DNA of 64,000 bases from Tieghemiomyces parasiticus (Eukaryota > Kickxellomycota > Dimargaritomycetes > Dimargaritales > Dimargaritaceae), in assembly GCA_027575765.1 (NCBI GenBank), contig JANBPT010000002.1:1-64000 (forward strand). Direction: 5' to 3'. The notes beneath the pieces were generated by a model. The model saw only the letters and a list, made by a program, of their open reading frames with translations, was not told the origin of the DNA and did no database searches. Every line of letters starts with the position of its first letter. The stretch's first letter is position 1. The position numbers were made by a program, and so were the translations under genes. This document shows positions 11,601 to 21,733 of the stretch, one piece after another.

Positions 11601-13781
11601 GTGTGTGTGAAATTCGAACCAGTGGATAATGTGCAACTCACTTTGCTTCAACTTATTGCTCGGCATAGACCTCCTCTTCTCGCCGTTTCTTTTTTTTTAA
11701 ATCTTAAAATGAAGTTTCGCTTTTTCCACAGCGCTGAACCAAGGATGCAGGGTGGAGGAGGGGAAGAGAAGTGGTTGGCTCTCTATCGGGGGACGGTAAA
11801 GATGCCGTTTGGTCGGCACTTTTAACAAAGAACGACCCTTGATAAGAGTGGAGCCATCCCTCGGATCTCTGCATTGTAATTGAGGGCGCACATATTACTA
11901 TAATCACTTGTTGGTCAATGCTCTATTGGTGGGTTTGAATAGGCAAGTATGTAAATCCATCGTGGTATAATGGAGAGCGGGACGTGGTGAAGCCTGATCT
12001 TGAGCGAGCCATGACGATTCAATGCGTTGCAGAACGAACCGACATCGCCATACGAAGGGAAACAGCTCGGCTATCGGGACCCTGTACAGCTTGGTCTTTC
12101 TATCTCTTTGACCACCATGCCGCATTGTACTAGCCCATGTACCCTATTGCAGTCAATTATTACTATATCCAGTTTTAGGGCACCGCCTAATGCCTACTAC
12201 CCTCACACTTCCCCTCCCCCCTTGCTGTTCAATTCGACCGCCACTGCTCCGTCCGTTTCCTCTTCATAGACACATTCCCCTGAAAGTCCCATCTCCTCAT
12301 AATACATCACTGAACCAGCTGCCACTTAGCTGTCCCAGCCGGAACTGTCACCACACTTCATACCTATGCGTACAAACGCACACTCTTGACACTAGTCTAA
12401 TTCAAGTATTGCGTGCATTTTTTAGAATAGTGCAGGTGAAATGGAGAAAAGGTGGGATAACCTGCCCGTCGGATTGCCAAATGTGGCACGGGAATCGATC
12501 GGGCATCAGGTTTAATTATGGTGGGGGGGAGATGTGGGAAGTTGATACGGCCAAGAGTGCCATGTAAGGGGAGGACTAGAAACGAGGCCATCTCCCACAC
12601 CAGTACAAACCCCAGCGGCAGTTCGACAGCTAGCCTTGACTTCCTTCCTTCACCACATTCTTATCTCCCTTGCCTACCCCTACGTCTACCCGTTGATGTT
12701 TTAGTATTTCGCCGGCCCATTCGATTGGGCAGGACCCGGGCCTTCATAGATGCTGAGCCCCCCCCCCCCATCTCTCCCCTTATTCCGCCCTCTGATAGAT
12801 AGTGCCACTGTTGGGTAGCGAAGAGAGAAAGCACAGGTGAAGGGAGACCGTAGGGTCTTCGGCCGGAATGGGGATGTAAAAAAATAGCCAAAAGGGGGAG
12901 GGGCACTCGACTCGAAAGATCATGCAGAAGGATGCGGGAGAATATCGACGCGGAGGGCGGAGTTGGAACACTTTTCCATACCTTAATGAACTCCAAGGAG
13001 AGAATGGCTGAGGCGGTGGCCACCAAACTCATCTCAGCGGTCAGGCTGGATCATGCAAATACGGCTACAGTTACCCGCAGGAAACGTCCTACATCCGCTA
13101 CACCTCGCTGCGCAGAAGAGGAAGTATGGGGTGGCAACAATTCCGAGCGGTTTTTGACCAACGGAGCCGAACAAATGCAAACAAAGAGGGGGGAGGGCAA
13201 GTGAGGTGCAGGCCAGCGTGAAAGACGGCCGGGTCATCCCTGCCTCGTGAGGCGAGCGGTCCCCTACAAATCGTCGAGTGGCTGGCCGGAAGGGGCGATT
13301 GCATCGAATGGCAAACGACACGGCAACGGAGGCGGGGACCCGATCCGTTTCTCCGGCGTCGCTTATAGGACCGTGACGGTCTTTCTTCTGCAGGGTCTGC
13401 GTGTGTCCGCGCCTCTCCCGGCCTCGTCGGGGCTGTGGCAGAATGCGGGAAGGTGGGGGAGGGAACGATGGGATAGGCGGTATGGCCAACCTCATCCTTT
13501 CGCCCGCTTCTTTGTTATTTTGGGGCCATTATTTTTTTTTGCCGTGCCTTCATTCGTTGCGGCTTGGGACAGGGTGTCCGGAGCGCCCCATCGCCCAGAC
13601 TTTCACCGCCCTCTCACAACCTGGGCCCCTCCGTCTTCTTCCTTATCCCTCTCTCTTTGCCACCATGGTCCGTGGCCCGGCCGTTCTCGATAGACCCTCC
13701 GTCCGCGTTCCCCTCTCCCTCCCCCCCTTCCTTTGGCCCTTCTTTGTTACCCATGGCCTTCGTCACCGCCACGACCACGCT
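8684..13781. other. 5.1 kb gene-free region upstream of SF3A2 and of the HSF factor
   Basis: Short frames only, none with recognisable similarity, signal peptide or credible splice chain. C homopolymers sit at 10060-10070 and 12758-12769, and a C-rich run near 11404. The last kilobase is increasingly pyrimidine-rich on the plus strand. An undetected orphan gene of many short exons, or a non-coding RNA, cannot be excluded. Confidence 0.45.
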
Positions 13782-13790
13782 TATATAAAA
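13782..13790 (+). promoter_or_regulatory. TATA box of the HSF-type factor gene
   Basis: TATATAAAA is followed by about 700 nt of strongly C/T-rich sequence up to the ATG at 14494. That stretch stays partly open in several frames, has no domain-like sequence, and is best read as a long 5' leader. Confidence 0.55.
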
Positions 13791-14493
13791 CCCCCACCAT
13801 GTTCCTCTTCGAATTGGGAATTCAACGCTGCCCCTCGCTCTCAATATCTCCCCGCACCTTACTGCACGGCCAATTCTCGCCTTATCTCTACCGTCCGCTT
13901 AGCCCGCGACTACCTCCCCGGGGTTTTTCCGTTTCATTAGCAACGTCCGCTACACTGCGCCAAGCTACTTTCCCCCTGCTACCCTCTGCCTATTTACGAC
14001 CCAGACGTTTACTGTTTCATCCGCACGGTCTGTGCTACCTCCACCAGCTGCGTCAACCACAACCTCTTTTTTCTTTGCAGCCAGCCTCTATCCTCTACTC
14101 ACGCGTTTCCTACGCCTGTGTGCTACTCCTCTGTCCTCTCCGTCTCGCTTGCCTAACGCGCTCAGCTTCGACCATTCTGTGTTGTTGGTTCTATCGCAAC
14201 GACGCGTCTACTTTGAACTTTTGGGCGATTGGCTTGACCCCCCCCTCCTATCTGTCGCTATATGGCACCTTCCTGAGCCAGCCGTTTATTAACCAACTTG
14301 ATCTACCCCGCCTCTTTCCTTTCGCAACGACGCCCATCGTTTGATATTTTTACTTTTATTTCTTAACCTTATTTGAAACCGTGCTCCCCGTGAATATTGA
14401 CCTATACGCACCAACCGACCATACCAACCCCCATCTTGTCACCTGCATATCCAACGCCCCACACCTCCCCCCTAGCAGCCGCTTTCTACTCCT

Positions 14494-16209
14494 ATGGCCA
14501 ATATGAGCCTCTCCGCCAATTACGCGCCCGGTTCAATGGGTCGTGAGTCCCCGATTCACTTGCAGGATAGCGCCACCATTCCGCCGTTCGCCGCCAAGCT
14601 TTACGATGGCATGGATAACTCCGATTTCTCCTCCTGCATTGCCTGGGACCCGTCCGGCACTATACTTCACGTGACCGACATCAAGGAGTTCACCAAGGTG
14701 GTCCTCCCGGCTTACTTCAAGACCCGCGTCTTCAACTCCTTCGTGCGTCAGCTCCACATTTACGGCTTCACCCGCAAGTCTGACGCCCGCAAGAACCGTG
14801 GTGATAACATGAAGAATCAGTGCACGTTCCAGCACCCGTACTTCCAGAAGGGCCGGCGTGACCTCCTCGTCCACATCCGTCGCCAGGCTCAGAAGAGTGG
14901 CCGGGACCGCTATGACCACGGCTATCATCCGTACGGTATGGAACACCCCGGGTATCAAACGGATTACGCGCCGTACCTGCCTTACGGGTACCCTCATTCG
15001 GCATCAGCACCCCAACAACACCCGCCGCCGACTTCTCAGGCTTACAAGACCGGGTACCCGACCCCCACTATGGCCCACCACTGCCCGCCGCAGACGGGCG
15101 TGCCCGCTCCGACGGCTTCGGATGACAATCTCTCCATCGATCCGAACGCCACCGGTGCATCAAACACCTCCAGCAGCGCCGCTGCTGCCACCGCTACTTA
15201 CCCGGACTATGCTACCGGCGCCGGCTACCCTGACGCGTACGCCTACAACTATGGATACCAGTCAACCCCGATGGCCGGAGTCGCTGAGGGTTACTACTCG
15301 CAGGACCCCACCACGTACGCTCATGGGGCCTCCGGTGCTGAGCTCCAAGGCCCCTATGCGACCTACTACGCCCAGGAGTACGATCACTATTATGGTGATC
15401 AAGCCCCAACGACTGCCCACGGCGTGTACCCGAACAGCAACCCATACGATGCGACCGCTATGGCCGCCACAGTGTCCGCGGTTGGCTCTGCTTACGGCGA
15501 CTACTACGCGCCAACTGCCATGTCCACCACCATCACCGCCGCTACTACGACGCCGGGCGTGGTAGGGGCCACGAAGGATACAACTCAATTTCCGCCCAGC
15601 CCCCATTCGGGTACCGACATCCCCTCGGGGAACCACGACCCTAGCTGTTACCCAACAACCACAACCTTGCCGAACGGGGGCGATTCTTCCACCACCTACA
15701 CCCATGACAGCCACCAGTACTATGGTCAACCCAAGCACGCGGGGTATCCCGCCGAGTATACTGCCTTCGCGCCGTATGGCGGAACGGTACCTTCCACCGC
15801 CTCGTCCATTTACAACCCCAGTCCATCACCTTACCAGTATGCCACCGCCGCGACCGAGACCAACCCTACCGGCCATCAACACGATTCCATTTACCGACAC
15901 CGGACGCAGGCTGTCCAGGGCCAATCCACCCCTGCCGAGAGCACCCGGGGGTCCGTTGACGAGACCGCCTCGGCTGTAACGGCGACGTCTTTGAACACTC
16001 GAAGCGAAATTTCCGCCACCTTGCCCGACATTCAGACCTTCTTGTCAACCACTATGGATGTCGCTACCGCCTCTACGGGTAGTGAGAGTCTCGACACAGT
16101 TGCGCCATATGACCTGTCCACCGTCGCCGCTATTACTTCGCCTGCAATGGGCCTCGATATGAGGATGACCCAGTCGATGCACCCCTACATTGCCTCCCAG
16201 TCTTTGTAA
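14494..16209 (+). CDS. HSF-type DNA-binding-domain transcription factor
   Basis: Intronless, 571 aa. Residues about 30-130 form a heat-shock-factor winged helix-turn-helix: PPFAAKLYDGMDN opens it, the recognition-helix region is NSFVRQLHIYGF (81-92), and SDARK plus TFQHPYFQKGRRDLLVHIRR closes it. The SDARK and GRRDLL segments resemble HSF-like factors of early-diverging fungi more than canonical Hsf1. No heptad-repeat HR-A/B trimerisation coiled coil follows. Instead residues about 135-571 are low complexity, rich in Tyr, Thr, Pro, Ala, Gly and Ser and poor in charge, with many Tyr-Gly/Tyr-Ala units, a prion-like activation-type tail. DNA-binding function is well supported. The target element and any role in heat response are not shown by the sequence. 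Confidence 0.9.
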   Translation: MANMSLSANYAPGSMGRESPIHLQDSATIPPFAAKLYDGMDNSDFSSCIAWDPSGTILHVTDIKEFTKVVLPAYFKTRVFNSFVRQLHIYGFTRKSDARKNRGDNMKNQCTFQHPYFQKGRRDLLVHIRRQAQKSGRDRYDHGYHPYGMEHPGYQTDYAPYLPYGYPHSASAPQQHPPPTSQAYKTGYPTPTMAHHCPPQTGVPAPTASDDNLSIDPNATGASNTSSSAAAATATYPDYATGAGYPDAYAYNYGYQSTPMAGVAEGYYSQDPTTYAHGASGAELQGPYATYYAQEYDHYYGDQAPTTAHGVYPNSNPYDATAMAATVSAVGSAYGDYYAPTAMSTTITAATTTPGVVGATKDTTQFPPSPHSGTDIPSGNHDPSCYPTTTTLPNGGDSSTTYTHDSHQYYGQPKHAGYPAEYTAFAPYGGTVPSTASSIYNPSPSPYQYATAATETNPTGHQHDSIYRHRTQAVQGQSTPAESTRGSVDETASAVTATSLNTRSEISATLPDIQTFLSTTMDVATASTGSESLDTVAPYDLSTVAAITSPAMGLDMRMTQSMHPYIASQSL

Positions 16210-18561
16210 GGCGTTCGTCAATGCCAGTGTGGGGGGGGTCGGTATACTTAATCTTGCCTCACTTTTGATCATAGTTTTGACTGTAGTATATTCCTCACCC
16301 TGGTTTTATTGTGTGCGTTGTCTCGCAGTACCGCGGTTTGGCTACCGTAGATTCGGGCAACTTTAACCATATCACCTCCCTCTCTTTAGTACTCTGTAGT
16401 TTTACCGGGAGTACTGGCTTAGAATCGTAGGGTCGATTTTTTTGTACATATATTCTCCTTGATTCCACCGATTAGCCATAAGGACTTCTTGCTTAGTTAC
16501 TTCCTTCGTCTGGCTTAGTATACCTCTTAGTACCCAAAATATCATATTCCAGTCTCAACACCATGGTAGCACTGCTACGGGGGCAATAATTTAAACTCCT
16601 GTAAATACATCACATTCTCGTTTCTCTATTCAGATCCTGAATTCTGAGGGGGGGCATTTGAAACGTTTTGGGTTTGTGGTGCAGTAAATCCACGGGGGTT
16701 GGGAATACGATAAAAAAGTAAAGGGTTATAGGGCAGTCTCTCGTTTACTGAGGTGGTCGGCGGACAGATACTATATATCTATTCCGGCCTTGACTTCCAG
16801 CAGTTGTTGTGAAGTGGCAGCAGGGAAAAACACAGCATGAAGGAGACGAGAGGACATCGCAGAATGCTATTCTACGAAAGACTCATCGTAGGATAATGCA
16901 TCAAACGGTGCAGGTGACTTCGATGGACTCAGCTTATCGTTATCGTTCCGAATCCAGGTGAGAGGTCGCTGCTAAGGCCGCGATCATAAGTTGGCGATTC
17001 CGACCACAATCATCAATGGCATTGACCTCGGCTGGTATGGCAACTAGCGCCTACCTGGCACTGTCGTTGCAGCTCGGGGACTTGGCGACATCAACAGCCA
17101 CAGGCGCAGTGCAGGACCCACTCGTTCTGGCGCAAAATACGACGACGCATACTGGTTGGCCACAGCCTGTGCAAACAGCGTGTCACCCAAGGCGCAGAGT
17201 TGGCGAGTGGGTAGTGCACAATTCCCATCACAACGAGTGCAAAAATAAATCAGCTGCTATGCGAACATCTCTTCAAAATACAGTAGACTTTAGCTTCCGA
17301 TGCTATACACTAGACATCAAGTAGTTTACAGTTTCAACCTTTTCGTAAGCTTGTCTCAGTAAGCAATACCGACTTGGCTGACGATAATTTTTTTAACTTG
17401 TGAAAAACCGTGGTAAGGGTTTAATGTAATACCAGCCTCAGTCCTTCAATGAACTGCCGGTTAACATATGGGAGATGGCCATACCAGGCGCTTAAAGAGT
17501 CGATATTGTCACTGTAACTGAAGACGAAGGTTGTCCAGTCTTGCCTATACACTCGCTGTATTGTCTTGGCCCCTTGCCGTGGCAACAGGCCTGATTGGAA
17601 CGCCGTATCACCACCCAAGGACTGCCCAGTTTTTGGAGGTTAGCGAACCGTCGTCCGACTCACTAACGGGGGGGGGACACGTCAGTCAAGATATATCGGG
17701 TTGAGTACTGGGCACATACTGCTCGCTATGCTAATAGCGCCAAAAAGTCCATCAGAAGTTAGGCATGTAGGGTATGGGTCGATGTATTTACCTTTAATGG
17801 TGCGGCAGCAGCCAAAGTACAACGTAATTCGACCGCCACTGCAGCTATAGACGAATGCACGAAAGTGAAGAAATATGAAAGCGGGAGTGTAGTAAAAGTA
17901 CGGGGAAAAAAGGACAGTACTAGGTGATGAGCAAAGAGGGAGAGGGAGAGAGAGGGGGAGCGAGCGCGAGAATGTATGAGTACGCATGAAAATGGTGGAA
18001 TTCAAAAAAGATGTAGGGGGCCAGCGGTGCGAGGGTAGTCGGGTTACGGGAGGGAAGGGCGGCAGTTGAGTGAAATCAAAATGTTTAGAGAGCACAAAAA
18101 GAAAACACAAAGTATGATCAAGCGGGGATAATAAATGGGCAGCGCGGTACGACGGAGGGGGGATGAATGACCTAGTTATGAGTGCGAAAAGTGGTGTTCA
18201 GGGGATCTTGGCCGGCTTCTAAAACATATAGCTAAGTACGAATATATAAAAAAAGGCCAGTCAGGGAGGGGAGCGCTACATACGTCAGGGTATCGCCAGC
18301 AACCGGTAGAGTTAAGTCCGGCGTACCAAGACCATAAGCCCCTAAAATCCAGATACAGTGGAGAACAGTGGCGTGGTTCCTAACCGTAGGGCACAGCGTC
18401 AGGCGGAATAGATCCATTCGAGATTCCAAGTGGAGAGGTGCAAGGAAGTGTGGCACACATGATGGTAGGGCTATCACATCGCTACCCTCAGCTACGGCCG
18501 AACAAAGCCGGAGGGCTCAGCAGGCGACACTAAAACCCGATAAACAGGTGATGTAGAAAGG
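16210..18561. other. Spacer between the HSF factor and the SAPS gene
   Basis: Tail-to-tail spacer holding both 3' regions. The minus strand at 17621-17421 has a 67-codon frame that could be a terminal exon (listed separately). A CT-rich minus-strand tract lies at about 17930-18060 and a run of nine G at 17668-17676. Nothing else is recognisable. Confidence 0.4.
17421..17621 (-). CDS. Possible last exon of an unidentified gene
   Basis: The frame reads SLGGDTAFQSGLLPRQ through to NRQFIEGLRLVLH and a TAA stop (66 aa). It has protein-like composition and no known domain. It begins directly after CTAAC...GGGCAG, a branch-plus-acceptor layout like the proven introns here. A donor GTAAATAC at 17791 would give a 170-nt intron of typical length. 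The frame that fits upstream of that donor has no ATG in a CT-rich leader, so the gene model is incomplete and the frame may be chance. Confidence 0.22.
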   Translation of the reverse strand, partial: SLGGDTAFQSGLLPRQGAKTIQRVYRQDWTTFVFSYSDNIDSLSAWYGHLPYVNRQFIEGLRLVLH

Positions 18562-21500
18562 TTACTTGGCCTCCGTTGCGATACCTGACGCGGGCTGACT
18601 ATCCGTGGATGGCGGAGTAGCAACAGGCTCCTCGACGGTAGTAGTAGCAGCGCTCGGAGAAGGGGGGCCAGGGCTGGCGGTACAATTGTCGGCTTGCTGG
18701 AAATCACTAAACTCATCGTCAAGGTCAACCGCCGGTGTGCCGCTATCAAGGGCTGCTGCGGGAGAAACTAGGACTGGAGTGGAGGTCAGCTCCCCAGGGG
18801 CTGTGGTCCGACCGCTATCGACCTCGAAATCGAACCCCTCTTCGGTGATAGTCTCCTTAAACGGGCTGGAGTTGCCATCCGTCTGAGTCTCGAAGGCTTG
18901 GAGAAAATCAGCAGACCAATCAGCTACGGTGAGGAGTTCGTTACCGGGCATTCCAGGGCCCGGGGCGACCGCCGGATCCGAGTTGGCGAGGGCCAGGGAT
19001 CGCGCTTGGTGGATATCGGCCGAGTGTGCGGCGCCACTGGCTGGTGGGTTGGCCCGGGACGGGGCGTCATCTTCGTCGCTACTGTGGTCGAGGGCGCCCA
19101 GGGATGACCGCCGGTTGGTGAAAGCGTCTGCGTCGGCCAACTCGGCCCCGGCGGGCCGTCCGCTATCGCCGCTGGATCGCAGGGCGCCTGCGGCATCGCC
19201 ACCCGGCCCCAGAAGGGACCCGGTGCCGGCGGGCAGATTGCGGTCGAAGGTGAGCTCCTTGCGGTACTCGTTAATCCATCCAATCTCGGCGTCGTCCTCG
19301 TCATCATCAATGACGTCGTGGGTGTCGTCGTCGTCTTCGTCAGAAGAGCCGCCCGCGAGGTGTTCGGGGAGCTCAGACGTGATCTGGTGGCTCAAGTAGC
19401 GCACAAACTGGTCCCCTTCGATCCCGGCGCCTGCGCCGCCCAGTAGCCCAAGGCTGCCCATGCCGCCCATGCCACCGCGCACGTCACCGTACTCGTCATC
19501 GTCGTCATCGTCCTGGTCATTACGGAGGTCCTCGTCCATGTCGTCGTTCGCAGGCTCCAGGTACGATGTATCCTGCATGCCGGCCAGGATGTTGTCGGTC
19601 GCGGCCGGCTTCTCGCCGCCCAGCGGCAGGCGGTCCCGGGCCTGGTTCTCGCGAAGGGCCTGGACAAAGTCTTTCCAAGCCGGGTCCTCGACACTCTCAC
19701 GCAGGTGTTCCATCATGGCTGGGCCGCTGCGGTCACAGAGACGCACGACCTCCTCCGCAATCCCGGTCAGATGACCCATGTAGCCGAAGCGTACGCCCTT
19801 AGGTTTCTCGCACTCGGCCTGGTTGAGACGATAAGCCTCAGCAATGCGCTGGGTGAGCCGAGCCTCCCGGAATGTGGCGAGCACAAGGGCCCGGTTGCAG
19901 CCCAGGCCGAAGGGCAAATTGAGGATCTGGTGGAGCATGTCGAATACGACCGAATGTAAAAAGTTGTTCCAGGGAAACTGGAAGAAGAGGTCAAGACAGG
20001 TGGGCACCACCTGGTGCTCGATGAGCTTCCACTTGAGGAGTTGTCCCACCGGAACGTTGTCCAGGTCGGTGGGCACCGGCGGGGCAACGGGGGTGTCCGC
20101 ACCGTCGATAACCAGGTCTTCCTCCGTCGCAGTATCCGCGGCCCCATCAGGGTGCGGCGGGCTCACGTCTGTAGACATGGGGTGATCCGCCTCCTTGGGC
20201 GGAGACACCGCCATGGCGTCGTCCGCAGCGGGGCCGGAGGTGACACACTCGGTGGCCACCGTCTCCTGGGACCCGTTGGCTGGGGCCACATTGAGCTTGT
20301 ACATGTTGGAGCAGTGTAGGAGCTCCGCGAACAGCTCACACACTCGGAGACGCTCGAAACCCAGCGGCGGGCATTTGTTGACACCCACGGCGTGAGAGGC
20401 TGCGTTAGGCCGCGGGTGCAGCAGGAGGTCCTTAAACTGGCCCAGCCGGCGGGACACCACGCGAATTAGGTCGCTGAGATCGGCGGGGACCATCATGTTG
20501 GACTGAGGGTAGCTCGGGTTGGCCGGAGAGGCCTTGATGTCCCGGTCGCAGTAGTTGCGGCGGATGAGCTCGATGAAGATGAACACGCCGTTAACCAGGG
20601 AAGAGGTGGCGTTCGGGGCCTCGGGATCAAGCATGTAATCGATTATACGCGACACGATGGCCTCGCCCTTGAGTTCGCCCACCAGGCAGTTGGTGCCGAT
20701 GGAGGGTTGCTCGGGGTTATTGCACTGCGAAATGGCAATGATGTCCAGTAACACCTGGGCGGCCATGGAGTGCGTGTCAACATCGTTGTTGGGGTTCAAG
20801 AGGTCAACCAGGCGGGATATGAGGTCCTGGGTGCTCAGCCACTCAGCGATACCCGCGCCCTCCGGGATCTCCTCGAGGCTGACAAGCTTGAGTAGCAGGT
20901 CAGTAATCGCTGAGGTCTCAATGTGGGTGAGGAACCGCGAGACGACGTTGTCCTGTGACTTGATAAACTCCAGCATCTGAATACGAGGGGTGACGGGTTA
21001 TATCAGAGGCAGGGTAGGTGGAGGGAGAAAGGCGTTGCAAATAGAGGGCGCATATGTTAGAGAGTACTGGCTGGTAAAGGGTAGGAGGTATAAATCGTTA
21101 CATGGTGAGGTACCAAGGGGGCGGATGGCCGTGAACCCTTGGGATTTTTGGGATGTAGGCCAAAGTCACTGAAACGCCACTGTCCGAAACGTCCGCCCCT
21201 TCACGCCGCCCAATCGACCCTTACATGCGGCACTGGGAGCGTGGTGGTGAGCGTTCATTCACCGAGCCGCAAGTGTACAGCAGGCCGTCGGGGCGAAACC
21301 ATACTATTCAGCCGGGAGGGGAGTCACATACCTTAGTGGGCTGCTTCTGCAGGAACGCACACATAACCCGGCTAAAGTAGCTGGCCTGAAGGAACTGCAG
21401 CGGACGGGGCCGGGCCAAGTAGCTCCACAGGTGCTCGAGGAAATCGGGGCGCTCCACCACGGCCTGAGCGAAGTTGACCTTGTCGATGGACAGGATTTCG

Positions 21501-21733
21501 CAGGCCAGGTAGGTGTGACGGCTGGGCAGCTCCTCAAAGTCGGGAGAGACCACGAAGTCGATCAGACGATACAGCACGGCGGGTTCGGCCAGATGATCGA
21601 GCAGCCGGGTGTTTTCACCCTTAACCTCTTGGAGTAAGTCATCCTGGTCAAAAAGCTCCTCGAGGGTCAGGTCCTGCTTATCCAGCAAGGTACGGATGTT
21701 GGAGGGTTGCTGGAACCCGAAACGCCAGAACAT
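18562..21733 (-). CDS. SAPS-family protein (Sit4/PP6 phosphatase-associated regulatory subunit)
   Basis: Two exons on the minus strand: 21733-21332 and 20976-18562, joined at ACTAAG|GTATGT ... CAG|ATG in phase 0 (355-nt intron), giving 938 aa. The N-terminus MFWRFGFQQPSNIRTLLDK and the following DLTLEELFDQDDLLQE are hallmark SAPS sequence. The join produces QKQPTKMLEFIKSQDNVV, also typical, then the alpha-helical SAPS core to about residue 500. The remaining 400 residues are acidic and low complexity, with Asp/Glu runs and Gly, Ala and Pro-rich stretches, as in yeast Sap155/185 and animal PPP6R. Family members bind the Sit4/PP6 catalytic subunit and direct it in cell-cycle and TOR-linked control (family knowledge). 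Most of the first exon would look like a separate frame if the intron were missed. Confidence 0.93.

Noticed and set aside
13034..13495. 153-codon minus-strand frame
   Set aside because: No domain, no promoter, Pro/Arg bias from base composition. Treated as chance.
13733..14344. 203-codon plus-strand frame before the HSF gene
   Set aside because: Lies in the pyrimidine-rich leader downstream of the TATA box. Its Pro/Leu/Ser/Tyr composition simply reflects C/T richness, and neighbouring frames are also open.
15262..15738. 158-codon minus-strand frame inside the HSF gene
   Set aside because: Antisense shadow of the Tyr/Thr-rich tail-coding region, with no independent support.
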